Below are positions 36,153 to 42,316 of a stretch of DNA of 42,316 nt, piece by piece. The stretch is from positions 1 through 42,316 of the forward strand of contig CANJWR010000014.1 of the NCBI GenBank assembly GCA_947478455.1, read 5' to 3'. The notes beneath the pieces are model-generated. The model had not been told where the DNA came from. It ran no database searches and worked only from the letters and a program-made list of their open reading frames with translations. The stretch's first letter is position 1, and each line of letters starts with the position of its first letter. The DNA comes from Beijerinckiaceae bacterium. Lineage in GTDB: Bacteria; Pseudomonadota; Alphaproteobacteria; Rhizobiales; Beijerinckiaceae. The translations under genes and the position numbers were made by a program.

Positions 36153-36863
36153 TCAGGCGGCCTCGATCAGAAACCGCGCAAGCGCGTCCGGCTGATCCAC
36201 CATCATGTCGTGGCCCCAGTCTTTTTCGAACACGCGCCACGACGGGTCTGCCTTGCAGACCGCCAGCGCATTGTCGAAATTCACGCTGGGATGCTTCAAC
36301 GCCCGCAGATAGGTCTTGCGGGCGACCCTGTCGCGCGCGCCCGTGAGGCGGATTTTCTGCATCGCAACCCCGATGGGCTGCGGAGTCATCTTCGACTTCA
36401 CCCATGCTGTGTCGGCAGCGTCCGTCAATTCGAAACGCGCCGGATCTGGAACTGGCCGCGAGACGTCGCCTCGCGCCAGAGCCGCCTGCGTCGCAGCCTT
36501 GTCCTGCGGAGATTGAACATCGAGCCCGCTCACACCATCTGGCGGCAGCCCGGCATCGAGATAGACAATCGACGACACGCGCGGCAGCACGCGCTCGACA
36601 GCGCCCGAAATCACCCAGCCAGAATAGGAATGACCGACCAGAACCGCATCGCGAATATCTTCCCACTCGAACACATTCGCCACGTCGGCAATATGCGTAT
36701 CGAGGTCAACGGAGGCGCTCAACAAATGCGAGCGTTCGCCGAGGCCCGTCAGTGTCGGGGTAAAAACCTCGTGCCCTGCGGCGCGCAAAAGTTTCGCAAC
36801 GCGCCGCCAGCACCAGCCGCCGTGCCAAGCGCCATGAACCAGAACAAACCGATGATTTGCCAC
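36153..36863 (-). CDS. Alpha/beta hydrolase, esterase type
   Basis: This 236-residue serine hydrolase starts with GTG at 36863, preceded by AGAGG; the longer frame would overlap the ATPase gene. It opens VANHRFVLVHGAWHGGWCW, with the HGAWHGG oxyanion region. The nucleophile is Ser79 in GHSYSGW, and the base is the His in DWGHDMM near residue 222. The type resembles plant methyl-esterase and EstC-like bacterial enzymes that cleave small esters. It follows the P-type ATPase gene by 13 bp, so both may be co-transcribed. The substrate is unknown. Confidence 0.88.
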   Translation of the reverse strand: MANHRFVLVHGAWHGGWCWRRVAKLLRAAGHEVFTPTLTGLGERSHLLSASVDLDTHIADVANVFEWEDIRDAVLVGHSYSGWVISGAVERVLPRVSSIVYLDAGLPPDGVSGLDVQSPQDKAATQAALARGDVSRPVPDPARFELTDAADTAWVKSKMTPQPIGVAMQKIRLTGARDRVARKTYLRALKHPSVNFDNALAVCKADPSWRVFEKDWGHDMMVDQPDALARFLIEAA

Positions 36864-36876
36864 GTTGCCTCTCTGC

Positions 36877-39363
36877 TTATGCGCGCCGGACGAAAAGTCT
36901 CGCGACATTTACCCAGCCGCCCGCGACGACCGCAAGCCCGCAGACAATAGCCAGAAGCGACACGTCCGGAAGCTCGACGCGAAAAACAGCGCGCAACGCC
37001 GGTATGGCGAAAATGACGACCAGCACCGCCGCCACAGCCGCCATTGTCAGCGCATACATGCGGAATTGTGCGCCGAACAAGGAACCGAACGACCCGGCGG
37101 CATCCGCCACAGCAAGAGAAATATTGGCCACGACCAGCGACACGAAGGCCAGAGCCCGCGCCTGAACTTCAACGACGCCATTCCGGATCGCCCACCAGTA
37201 GATTGCAAACGTGAAGGCAAGCACGACGGCGCCCTGCAGAACGCCAAGCGCCACCTGCCAGACGCCGAAAATGGATTCGTCGGCTTTGCGCGGCTTGCTC
37301 TGCATCGCATCCTTTTCGCTTTCCGCGCCCTCGAACATGAGCGACGTCACAGGATCGATAATCAGTTCCAGCAGGACGACATGCATCGGCATCAGCATGG
37401 GCGGCAACCCGACCACAAGCGGCAACAGCGCAAGCCCTGCAATCGGCACATGGATCGCGGTGATGAAAGTCAGCGCCTTGCGCAGATTGGCGAAAATGCG
37501 CCGCCCAAGCGCAACGCCTGCGATGATCGACGCAAAGCGGTCATCGAGCAGCACCACATCGGCGGCCTCGCGCGCCATGTCTGTGCCGCGCTGCCCCATC
37601 GCGATGCCCACATGCGCGGCTTCGAGTGCGGGCGCATCATTGACGCCGTCGCCCGTCATGGCGACGATTTCACCGTTTTGTTTGAAGGCCTGCACCAGAA
37701 CGAGCTTCTGCTCCGGCGTCACGCGCGCAAACACCCGTACATGCTTTAGTCGCTCACTGAGCGCAGCAGCATCGAGAGAGGTGATTTCCGTTCCGGTCAA
37801 AACGCCCGGTTCCGTTGCAATGCCGGCCTGACGCGCAATCTCCAGCGCAGTCGCCGGATAATCACCGGTGATCATCGCCACGTCGATTCCAGCCTGACGG
37901 GCCAGCAGGAGAGCCTCCGGCACATCCTTGCGCACCGGATCCTCGAAGCCGACAAACCCGGCAAAGACAAACGCGCCATGCGGCGGCATGACGTCGGCGC
38001 TGGCCGCGCCTGCGCTTGTCGCCACGCCCAGCACACGCAGGCCCCGCGATGCAAGCGAGGCCACGACGGCTTCGTGTTGCGTCCTCGCATCTGCATCCAT
38101 GCCGCAGAGCGTGAAGACCGCTTCCGGCGCACCCTTGGCGAAGAAATCGAACAATGCGCCTTCCGCCCATGCTTGCACGAACACTGGCATCTCGGAGCGA
38201 AGCGGGAAGGTCGCAACAGGCTCATTCGTCGACGCAGAAGCAGCTTGGGGCAAAGTCCGGATTGCCCGGTCCATCGGGTCGACCGGGCGCACCGCGCTCG
38301 CGCGGCCTGCCGCAAACAACAGGCTCGCCACATGCGCGTCTACTGTCGCGCTAGCGTCCAGTTTCAAAAGGTGACCGTCCGCCCAAAGCTCACTGATCAC
38401 CATGCGATTCTCGGTCACGGTGCCGGTCTTGTCGACGCACAGAAGAGTTGTGGCTCCGAGCGTTTCGATGATGGCGCCGCGTCGCACCAGCATCTTGCGG
38501 GTCGCAAGCCTCCACGCGCCGAGCGCCATGAAGATCGCAATCACCATCGGAAATTCTTCCGGCAGCAGTCCGACCGCCAGTGTGATGCCCGACAGAGCGG
38601 CCCCTACCCAGTCGCCCAGCAGCCAGCCGTAAAGTCCCGCCACCAGCAGGGAAAAGGCGATCGCCATGATTCCAAGACGGGCGATCAACGTTTTTGTGGT
38701 GCGCTGAAGTTGCGTCGGCTCCTGCTCAATGCCGGCAAGCGACAGCCCAATCTGTCCAAGCTGCGTGCGTTCGCCCGTCTGGCTGACAATCGCAACGCCT
38801 TGCCCGCGCATGATCATCGTGCCGGAAAACAGATAGGGCGTCCCGTCGCCGCCCGGCTGCGCGCCTGCATCAACGCCATTTCCGGGGCTCGCCAGCGACT
38901 TGGTCACCGGAACGGATTCGCCAGTAAGGGCCGATTCATCGACGCTTAACGCATCGCCCGCTGTCAGCACGGCGTCCGCAGGCAATCGCTCGCCTTCGCC
39001 GACCATCAACACATCGCCCGGGACAAGGTCGCGCGAGGGCGTCAATACAGCAACGCCGTCACGCATCACCCGCGCGAAGGGTTCGGCCATTTCGCGCAAG
39101 GCCGCCAGCGCGCGTTCGCTGCGGGCTTCCTGAAACACCACGAGTCCCACGGCGCTCAACGCGCCCGCCATGACGAACAGGCCTTCGCCGAGATCCCCGA
39201 TGGCAAGATAGAGCGCAGCCGCCACGACCAGCAGGCCGAACATCGGCTCGCGCAAGGTCCCCAACGCAATGCCTATCAGCTTTCGCGGCGGCGCAGAGGG
39301 CATGATGTTGGGGCCGAATTTCGCCAAGCGCGAGACGGCCTCAGCGCCGGAAAGTCCGCGCAA
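36877..39363 (-). CDS. Cation-transporting P-type ATPase (PEEFP type)
   Basis: The 828-residue protein has all P2-type ATPase parts. LTGES is at 146-150, the helix-4 motif LLPEEFP at 266-272, and the phosphorylated Asp311 is in DKTGTVTENR. TGDGVNDAPALEAA is the hinge, and the C-terminal helices include HVVLLELIIDPVTS. The PEEFP motif and the acidic helix 6 mark a bacterial subgroup of unproven ion specificity; Ca2+, Mg2+ or Mn2+ are possible. The start is uncertain. No ATG or GTG exists near the N-terminus; TTG 39363 has GGGGAG 12 bases upstream, and CTG 39420 would overlap the preceding stop. It begins 53 bp after the polyprenyl synthase gene. Confidence 0.92.
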   Translation of the reverse strand: MRGLSGAEAVSRLAKFGPNIMPSAPPRKLIGIALGTLREPMFGLLVVAAALYLAIGDLGEGLFVMAGALSAVGLVVFQEARSERALAALREMAEPFARVMRDGVAVLTPSRDLVPGDVLMVGEGERLPADAVLTAGDALSVDESALTGESVPVTKSLASPGNGVDAGAQPGGDGTPYLFSGTMIMRGQGVAIVSQTGERTQLGQIGLSLAGIEQEPTQLQRTTKTLIARLGIMAIAFSLLVAGLYGWLLGDWVGAALSGITLAVGLLPEEFPMVIAIFMALGAWRLATRKMLVRRGAIIETLGATTLLCVDKTGTVTENRMVISELWADGHLLKLDASATVDAHVASLLFAAGRASAVRPVDPMDRAIRTLPQAASASTNEPVATFPLRSEMPVFVQAWAEGALFDFFAKGAPEAVFTLCGMDADARTQHEAVVASLASRGLRVLGVATSAGAASADVMPPHGAFVFAGFVGFEDPVRKDVPEALLLARQAGIDVAMITGDYPATALEIARQAGIATEPGVLTGTEITSLDAAALSERLKHVRVFARVTPEQKLVLVQAFKQNGEIVAMTGDGVNDAPALEAAHVGIAMGQRGTDMAREAADVVLLDDRFASIIAGVALGRRIFANLRKALTFITAIHVPIAGLALLPLVVGLPPMLMPMHVVLLELIIDPVTSLMFEGAESEKDAMQSKPRKADESIFGVWQVALGVLQGAVVLAFTFAIYWWAIRNGVVEVQARALAFVSLVVANISLAVADAAGSFGSLFGAQFRMYALTMAAVAAVLVVIFAIPALRAVFRVELPDVSLLAIVCGLAVVAGGWVNVARLFVRRA

Positions 39364-39416
39364 TGGATCGGATTTCTCCCCGGCAGCAGCCGGGTCGTGA
39401 TCCTGAAAAGCTTCGG

Positions 39417-40430
39417 TCAGTGTGCCCTGCTAACGCAGAATTCGACCACGGAAAGAAGTGACTTCTTCCATGGCGAATTGGGGAAGAGCTCGAGCGCATC
39501 GCGCGCCATGGCGCCGTAATGGCGGGCGCGCTCGACGGTGTCTTCCAGCGCCCTGTGCTTGCGCATGGTCGCCAGCGCGGTGGCCAGATCGCCGTCGTTG
39601 ATTTCGCCGCGCTCCAGCGTGCGTTTCCAGAAGTCGCGCTCGACCGCGCTGCCGCGCCGGAACGATAGCACCACCGGAAGCGTGATCTTGCCCTCGCGGA
39701 AATCGTCGCCGACATTCTTGCCGAGTTTCGCCGACGTGCCGCCGTAATCCAGAGCATCGTCGATCAACTGGAACGCCACGCCGAGATTAGTGCCATAGCT
39801 GCGGCAGGCGGCGGCTTCCCCCTTCGGACGATTGGCCAGAATGGGGCCGACTTCGGCAGCGGCGGCGAACAGCGCCGCCGTCTTGGCGCGGATGACAGCC
39901 AGATAGGCGTCTTCGGTGGTCTCCGTATCCTTGGCGGCGGACAGCTGCATCACTTCGCCCTCCGCAATGACGGCGGCGGCGGTGGAAAGAATATCAAGAC
40001 ACGGCAGTGAACCCACCTCGACCATCATCTTGAAGGCCTGGCCTAGAAGAAAGTCGCCGACCAGAACGCTGGCCTCGTTGCCCCACAACATGCGCGCTGC
40101 GAGTTTGCCACGCCGCATGTCGCTCTGGTCCACCACATCGTCATGAAGCAACGTCGCGGTGTGCATGAATTCGACTGAGGCCGCCAGCTTGATATGGCCA
40201 TCGCCCGGATAGCCGCAAAGACCGGCCGTCGCCAGTGTCAGCATCGGCCGAAGGCGTTTTCCGCCCGACGAAATCAGATGGTTCGCGACCTCGGGAATCA
40301 TCGTCACTTCAGACCCGGTCCTCGACAGGATGGTCTGGTTGACGCGGTCCATATCAGCCGAGACAAGATCGACCAGATCTTCGATCCCGGGTTCTTTCGG
40401 CCTGTCTTCGAGCGGAACGACGACGCCCAC
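39417..40430 (-). CDS. Polyprenyl diphosphate synthase (octaprenyl/decaprenyl type)
   Basis: This enzyme builds the long isoprenoid chain for ubiquinone. From GTG 40430 the product has 337 residues; GAGGAT lies 6 bases upstream and the start VGVVVPLED fits relatives, while the frame to 40646 is non-coding. ISSGGKRLRPML near residue 50 binds diphosphate. The two aspartate-rich motifs are LLHDDVVDQSDMRRGK and QLIDDALDYGG. The gene is divergent from the DUF2007 gene, with about 117 bp between starts. Together with ispE it brackets the ATPase and hydrolase genes. Product chain length cannot be read from sequence alone; ubiquinone-10 is usual in the order. Confidence 0.94.
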   Translation of the reverse strand: MGVVVPLEDRPKEPGIEDLVDLVSADMDRVNQTILSRTGSEVTMIPEVANHLISSGGKRLRPMLTLATAGLCGYPGDGHIKLAASVEFMHTATLLHDDVVDQSDMRRGKLAARMLWGNEASVLVGDFLLGQAFKMMVEVGSLPCLDILSTAAAVIAEGEVMQLSAAKDTETTEDAYLAVIRAKTAALFAAAAEVGPILANRPKGEAAACRSYGTNLGVAFQLIDDALDYGGTSAKLGKNVGDDFREGKITLPVVLSFRRGSAVERDFWKRTLERGEINDGDLATALATMRKHRALEDTVERARHYGAMARDALELFPNSPWKKSLLSVVEFCVSRAH

Positions 40431-40547
40431 GCGCTGATCCTCAATTTTGTCGGCGACTTGCAACGCCTTTTGGCGCGTGCCAGCCTGCTTCTCTCTTCGC
40501 ATGCCGGCCATAGGCTGGCAATCTTGCCCCGGTCGGACCCGTTTCAA

Positions 40548-40772
40548 ATGATAGAGCTGATCCGAACCAACGACCTCGTTCTCATCTCTGTCATTGAGAC
40601 GATCCTTCAAGCGGAGAATATCCGCTATTTTGTCGCGGATCAGCATACAAGCGCCGTCGAGGGTTCACTGGGTTTCCTGCCACGCAGAATTCTGATTGAC
40701 GGAGATTGGGAAATTCGCGCCCGTCGCATTCTGACCGAGGCCGGCCTGATCGAGGAAAACCCGCGTGGTTGA
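40548..40772 (+). CDS. DUF2007 family small protein
   Basis: The 74-residue protein starts with ATG at 40548 (MIELIRTNDLVLISVIETIL) and contains the DUF2007 pattern ENIRYFVADQHTSAVEGSLG and RRILIDGDWEIRARRIL. DUF2007 is a small ferredoxin-like fold, also found as a domain in PII-like putative signal-transducing proteins; its function is unknown. The ribosome site is weak. Its TGA overlaps the methyltransferase GTG by a few bases, so the two are coupled. The same DUF2007-methyltransferase pair beside a polyprenyl synthase is common in rhizobia. Confidence 0.85.
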   Translation: MIELIRTNDLVLISVIETILQAENIRYFVADQHTSAVEGSLGFLPRRILIDGDWEIRARRILTEAGLIEENPRG

Positions 40773-41532
40773 GGCGCAAACGCAATTCCGCACAGACGCC
40801 ATTCTGGGCGGACGCTTGCTGTTGCAACAGGCGACGCGCGGCCACAGGGCCGGGACCGACGCGGTTCTGCTGATTGCGGCGACGCCGCGTGGTGACGAGT
40901 TTTTGATCGACGCCGGAGCGGGAGCAGGCGCTGCAGGTCTGGGCGTTGGGCTTCGCGACCCGCTCCGACAGATTCTGCTGATCGAAAAAGACGCTGAAAC
41001 AGCCACGCTTGCCGGCGCCAATATTGCGCTGAATCAACTTGAAGGGCGGGCGAGCGTCCTGACTGTCGACATCCTTTCAGCGGCAACACGTAGGGAAGCC
41101 GGGCTGGCAAACAATTCGGCTGATGTGCTGATCAGCAATCCGCCATTCTATGATCCGGCGACGGTACGGCCATCGCCCCATGCCCGAAAGGCTCTGGCGC
41201 ATGTTACGCTAGGCGGCCGCGGTGTAGTGACGCCTTGGCTTCGAGCATTTTCGGCCCTGCTGAAACCTGGCGGCCGCATGGTGATGATCCACCGCGCAGA
41301 GGCACTGGGCGAAATTATTGCCGCCTGCGAGGGCCGCTTCGGCGATCTGGCAATCCGCCCCGTCCACCCGCGCTCGGATGCCCCGGCACTGCGGGTTCTG
41401 GTCTGCGGCATCAAGGGCAGCCGTGCGCCCTTACGGCTTTTACCGGGGCTGGTTCTGCACGATGCCGATGGACGTTTCACCCCACAGACGGAAGCCATTC
41501 ACCGGGGCGAGGCCGAAATCGGCTGGACATGA
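40765..41532 (+). CDS. TrmN6-like tRNA (adenine-N6)-methyltransferase family protein
   Basis: The 255-residue protein is a class I SAM-dependent methyltransferase of the TrmN6/YfiC group, which methylates adenine 37 of tRNA1(Val) in E. coli. The SAM loop IDAGAGAGAAGL is at residues 48-59, and the catalytic NPPFY is at 125-129, the mark of N6-adenine and N5-glutamine methyltransferases. The N-terminal LLQQATRGHRAGTDAVLL is typical of the group. It starts with GTG inside the DUF2007 stop, with GAGGAAAA upstream. A strong bidirectional terminator follows. tRNA as substrate is inferred from family. Confidence 0.86.
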   Translation: MVEAQTQFRTDAILGGRLLLQQATRGHRAGTDAVLLIAATPRGDEFLIDAGAGAGAAGLGVGLRDPLRQILLIEKDAETATLAGANIALNQLEGRASVLTVDILSAATRREAGLANNSADVLISNPPFYDPATVRPSPHARKALAHVTLGGRGVVTPWLRAFSALLKPGGRMVMIHRAEALGEIIAACEGRFGDLAIRPVHPRSDAPALRVLVCGIKGSRAPLRLLPGLVLHDADGRFTPQTEAIHRGEAEIGWT

Positions 41533-41564
41533 AAAAGCCGGCCCCTCGCGGGGCCGGCTCTTTT
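41532..41564. terminator. Bidirectional Rho-independent terminator
   Basis: GCCGGCCCC (41537-41545) pairs perfectly with GGGGCCGGC (41550-41558) over a TCGC tetraloop, with AAAAA before and CTTTT after. It ends both the methyltransferase gene and the convergent secreted-protein gene. Confidence 0.92.
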
Positions 41565-41576
41565 CAGTTTTGACGT

Positions 41577-42158
41577 CTAGCGGCGATAGCAGACCCGGCG
41601 ATTCACCTTCCGCCAGCCGCGCTTGGTCTTGACCCAACGCTTCTGGATGACGCAACGCGGTGCAAGCCGCGCCAACGGGCGATAGACCGGATAGGGCTCC
41701 TGATAGACCGGATAGGGCTCGTACACCGGGTAGGGAACGATCGTCTGGCGCACGCGAGGAGGCTCCCGATAGACCGGACGCGGTTGATAGGTCGGGCGCG
41801 GCGCATAGACCGGCGGCTGGTAGCTAGGCTGCGGCGTGTAGACCTGACCACCGCCCTGGAAACGCTGAACCCGGGGCTGCGGCGGCGCGACAGCGCCACG
41901 AAAACCGCCACCATCGCCGCCACGCCCGAAGGCCCGCGGCTGCGGCTGGGCCTGTGGTTGCGGCTGGGCCTGCGGCTGAGGAGCGGCCCGTCCGCGGCCA
42001 AAACCGCGCTGCTGGGGATCCTGCTGCGCGCCCTGCCCGGGGAAGGTGAACTGGGCCGATGCAGTTCCGGCGGACACAAGTGCGCCAGCCGCCAGCGTTG
42101 CCGCCACCGTGAGAGCCCTGGCGAGGCCCGAAAGGCGAGAAACCGAAACAATCGACAT
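41577..42158 (-). CDS. Secreted repeat-rich Pro/Tyr/Gln protein, function unknown
   Basis: The 193-residue product begins at an ATG with an AAGGAGA site. Its signal peptide ends at ASA-QF near residue 36. The mature chain is low complexity: QPQAQPQP repeats, RGFGRG and FGRGGDGG segments, then PYPVYEPYPVYQEPYPVYRP and related PxPVY units. It ends in a basic tail with two Cys (RCVIQKRWVKTKRGWRKVNRRVCYRR in sum 26 residues, of which RCVIQKRW and NRRVCYRR are the ends). Similar Pro/Tyr-rich exported proteins occur in rhizobia without known function. An IS end lies about 20 bp before its ATG, so its own promoter may be gone. Confidence 0.8.
   Translation of the reverse strand: MSIVSVSRLSGLARALTVAATLAAGALVSAGTASAQFTFPGQGAQQDPQQRGFGRGRAAPQPQAQPQPQAQPQPRAFGRGGDGGGFRGAVAPPQPRVQRFQGGGQVYTPQPSYQPPVYAPRPTYQPRPVYREPPRVRQTIVPYPVYEPYPVYQEPYPVYRPLARLAPRCVIQKRWVKTKRGWRKVNRRVCYRR
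41681..41734. repeat. Tandem 21-bp repeats in the secreted protein gene
   Basis: Units GATAGACCGGATAGGGCTC plus 2 bases run at 41681-41701 and 41702-41722, with a third degenerate unit after them. They encode the PYPVYEP-type repeats. A second short-unit repeat region (CTGGGCCTG with TGCGGCTG, about 41937-41984) encodes the Gln/Pro stretch. Such repeats can gain or lose units by slippage. Confidence 0.85.
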
Positions 42159-42177
42159 GACACTCTCCTTGGGAACA

Positions 42178-42316
42178 GGCTCGTCGCTGTTTCATGTGGG
42201 TAGCGTGTCCAGCACCCCTCCGGCGATGAGGTAGACCATCAACTTGAGGTTGCGCTTGCTGCGATAGCCTTTTGCCTTGCGTTTGGCGGCCTGGACGTTT
42301 CCGTTGATGGCCTCCA
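42178..42316 (-). mobile_element. 3' end of an ISL3-like insertion sequence (cut by window edge)
   Basis: The segment contains the transposase end described separately and the element's outer end. GGCTCGTCGCTGTTTCATG at 42178-42196 resembles ISL3-family inverted repeats, which begin GG and often GGCTC. I set the boundary at 42178. The opposite end and target duplication are outside or not identifiable. Confidence 0.65.
42192..42316 (-). CDS. ISL3-type transposase, C-terminal fragment (partial)
   Basis: The last 41 codons of a gene entering from the right edge are visible, ending in TGA at 42194-42192. They read EAINGNVQAAKRKAKGYRS, then KRNLKLMVYLIAGG. This is the conserved end of ISL3/IS204-type DDE transposases, where the final acidic residue (Glu) precedes a Asn-Gly and a K-x-AKGYR motif. 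Only the end is in the window, so completeness is unknown. Transcription runs toward the secreted protein gene and could read into it. Confidence 0.8.
   Translation of the reverse strand, partial: EAINGNVQAAKRKAKGYRSKRNLKLMVYLIAGGVLDTLPT

Noticed and set aside
1-42316. CRISPR arrays, tRNA/rRNA genes, prophage or defence operons
   Set aside because: I found no regularly spaced repeats, no tRNA cloverleaf or rRNA segments, and no phage or defence protein signatures on reading the window.

Overview
The window reads as chromosomal DNA of an alphaproteobacterium of the order Hyphomicrobiales (Rhizobiales). The grounds are high GC with strong third-position bias, the chvI-chvG-hprK-EIIA(Man)-HPr block typical of rhizobia and relatives, a rhizobial-type palindromic repeat, nadA operator palindromes of the kind known from this order, and several GTG/TTG starts. 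I cannot place it below order level. Both ends lie in insertion-sequence DNA: an IS21-like terminus on the left and the 3' end of an ISL3-type transposase gene on the right. The window may therefore be a whole contig that broke at repeats.

Layout. 1-0.4 kb: IS terminus fused to the 3' remnant of a TadE-like pilus gene. 0.45-5.6 kb (-): small proline-rich membrane protein, mutS, kup. 5.7-10.6 kb (+): hybrid histidine kinase, then a Rieske oxygenase and a family-5 solute-binding protein in tandem. 10.6-18.7 kb (-): TctC/Bug-type binding protein; a tight phosphate operon DUF47-pit-Nudix; a secreted VWA/DUF1194 protein; an Uup-type ABC-F ATPase; a YddA/BacA-like ABC exporter. 18.8-20.9 kb (+): pgi and a DUF2809 membrane protein. 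21.0-24.9 kb (-): chvI, chvG, hprK, EIIA-Man and HPr, the last four overlapping or close. 24.9-26 kb: a doubtful small ORF and a Wza-like lipoprotein. 26-30.1 kb (-): hyuB, hyuA and a broken flavin reductase gene. 30.1-33.3 kb (+): a long control region followed by nadA and nadB with a REP-like element between them. 33.5-36.2 kb (+): TPR protein and ispE. 36.2-40.4 kb (-): alpha/beta hydrolase, P-type ATPase, polyprenyl diphosphate synthase. 40.5-41.5 kb (+): DUF2007 protein and a TrmN6-like methyltransferase. 41.6-42.2 kb (-): a repeat-rich secreted protein with an IS inserted about 20 bp before its start.

How the genes work together. ChvG-ChvI (envelope/acid signalling) is physically coupled to an incomplete PTS (HprK, EIIA-Man, HPr) that regulates rather than transports sugar. 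NadA and NadB make quinolinate from aspartate, with two operator palindromes flanking a terminator-like hairpin upstream. IspE and the polyprenyl synthase belong to the early and late parts of isoprenoid/quinone synthesis. DUF47, Pit and Nudix look like one phosphate unit.

Most of the window is ordinary core genome. I found no clear defence system, CRISPR, prophage or biosynthetic cluster. The most informative oddities are the nadA leader, the decayed flavin reductase ahead of the hydantoinase genes, the Nudix gene in the phosphate operon, the degenerate inner receiver of the hybrid kinase, and the IS junctions at both ends.
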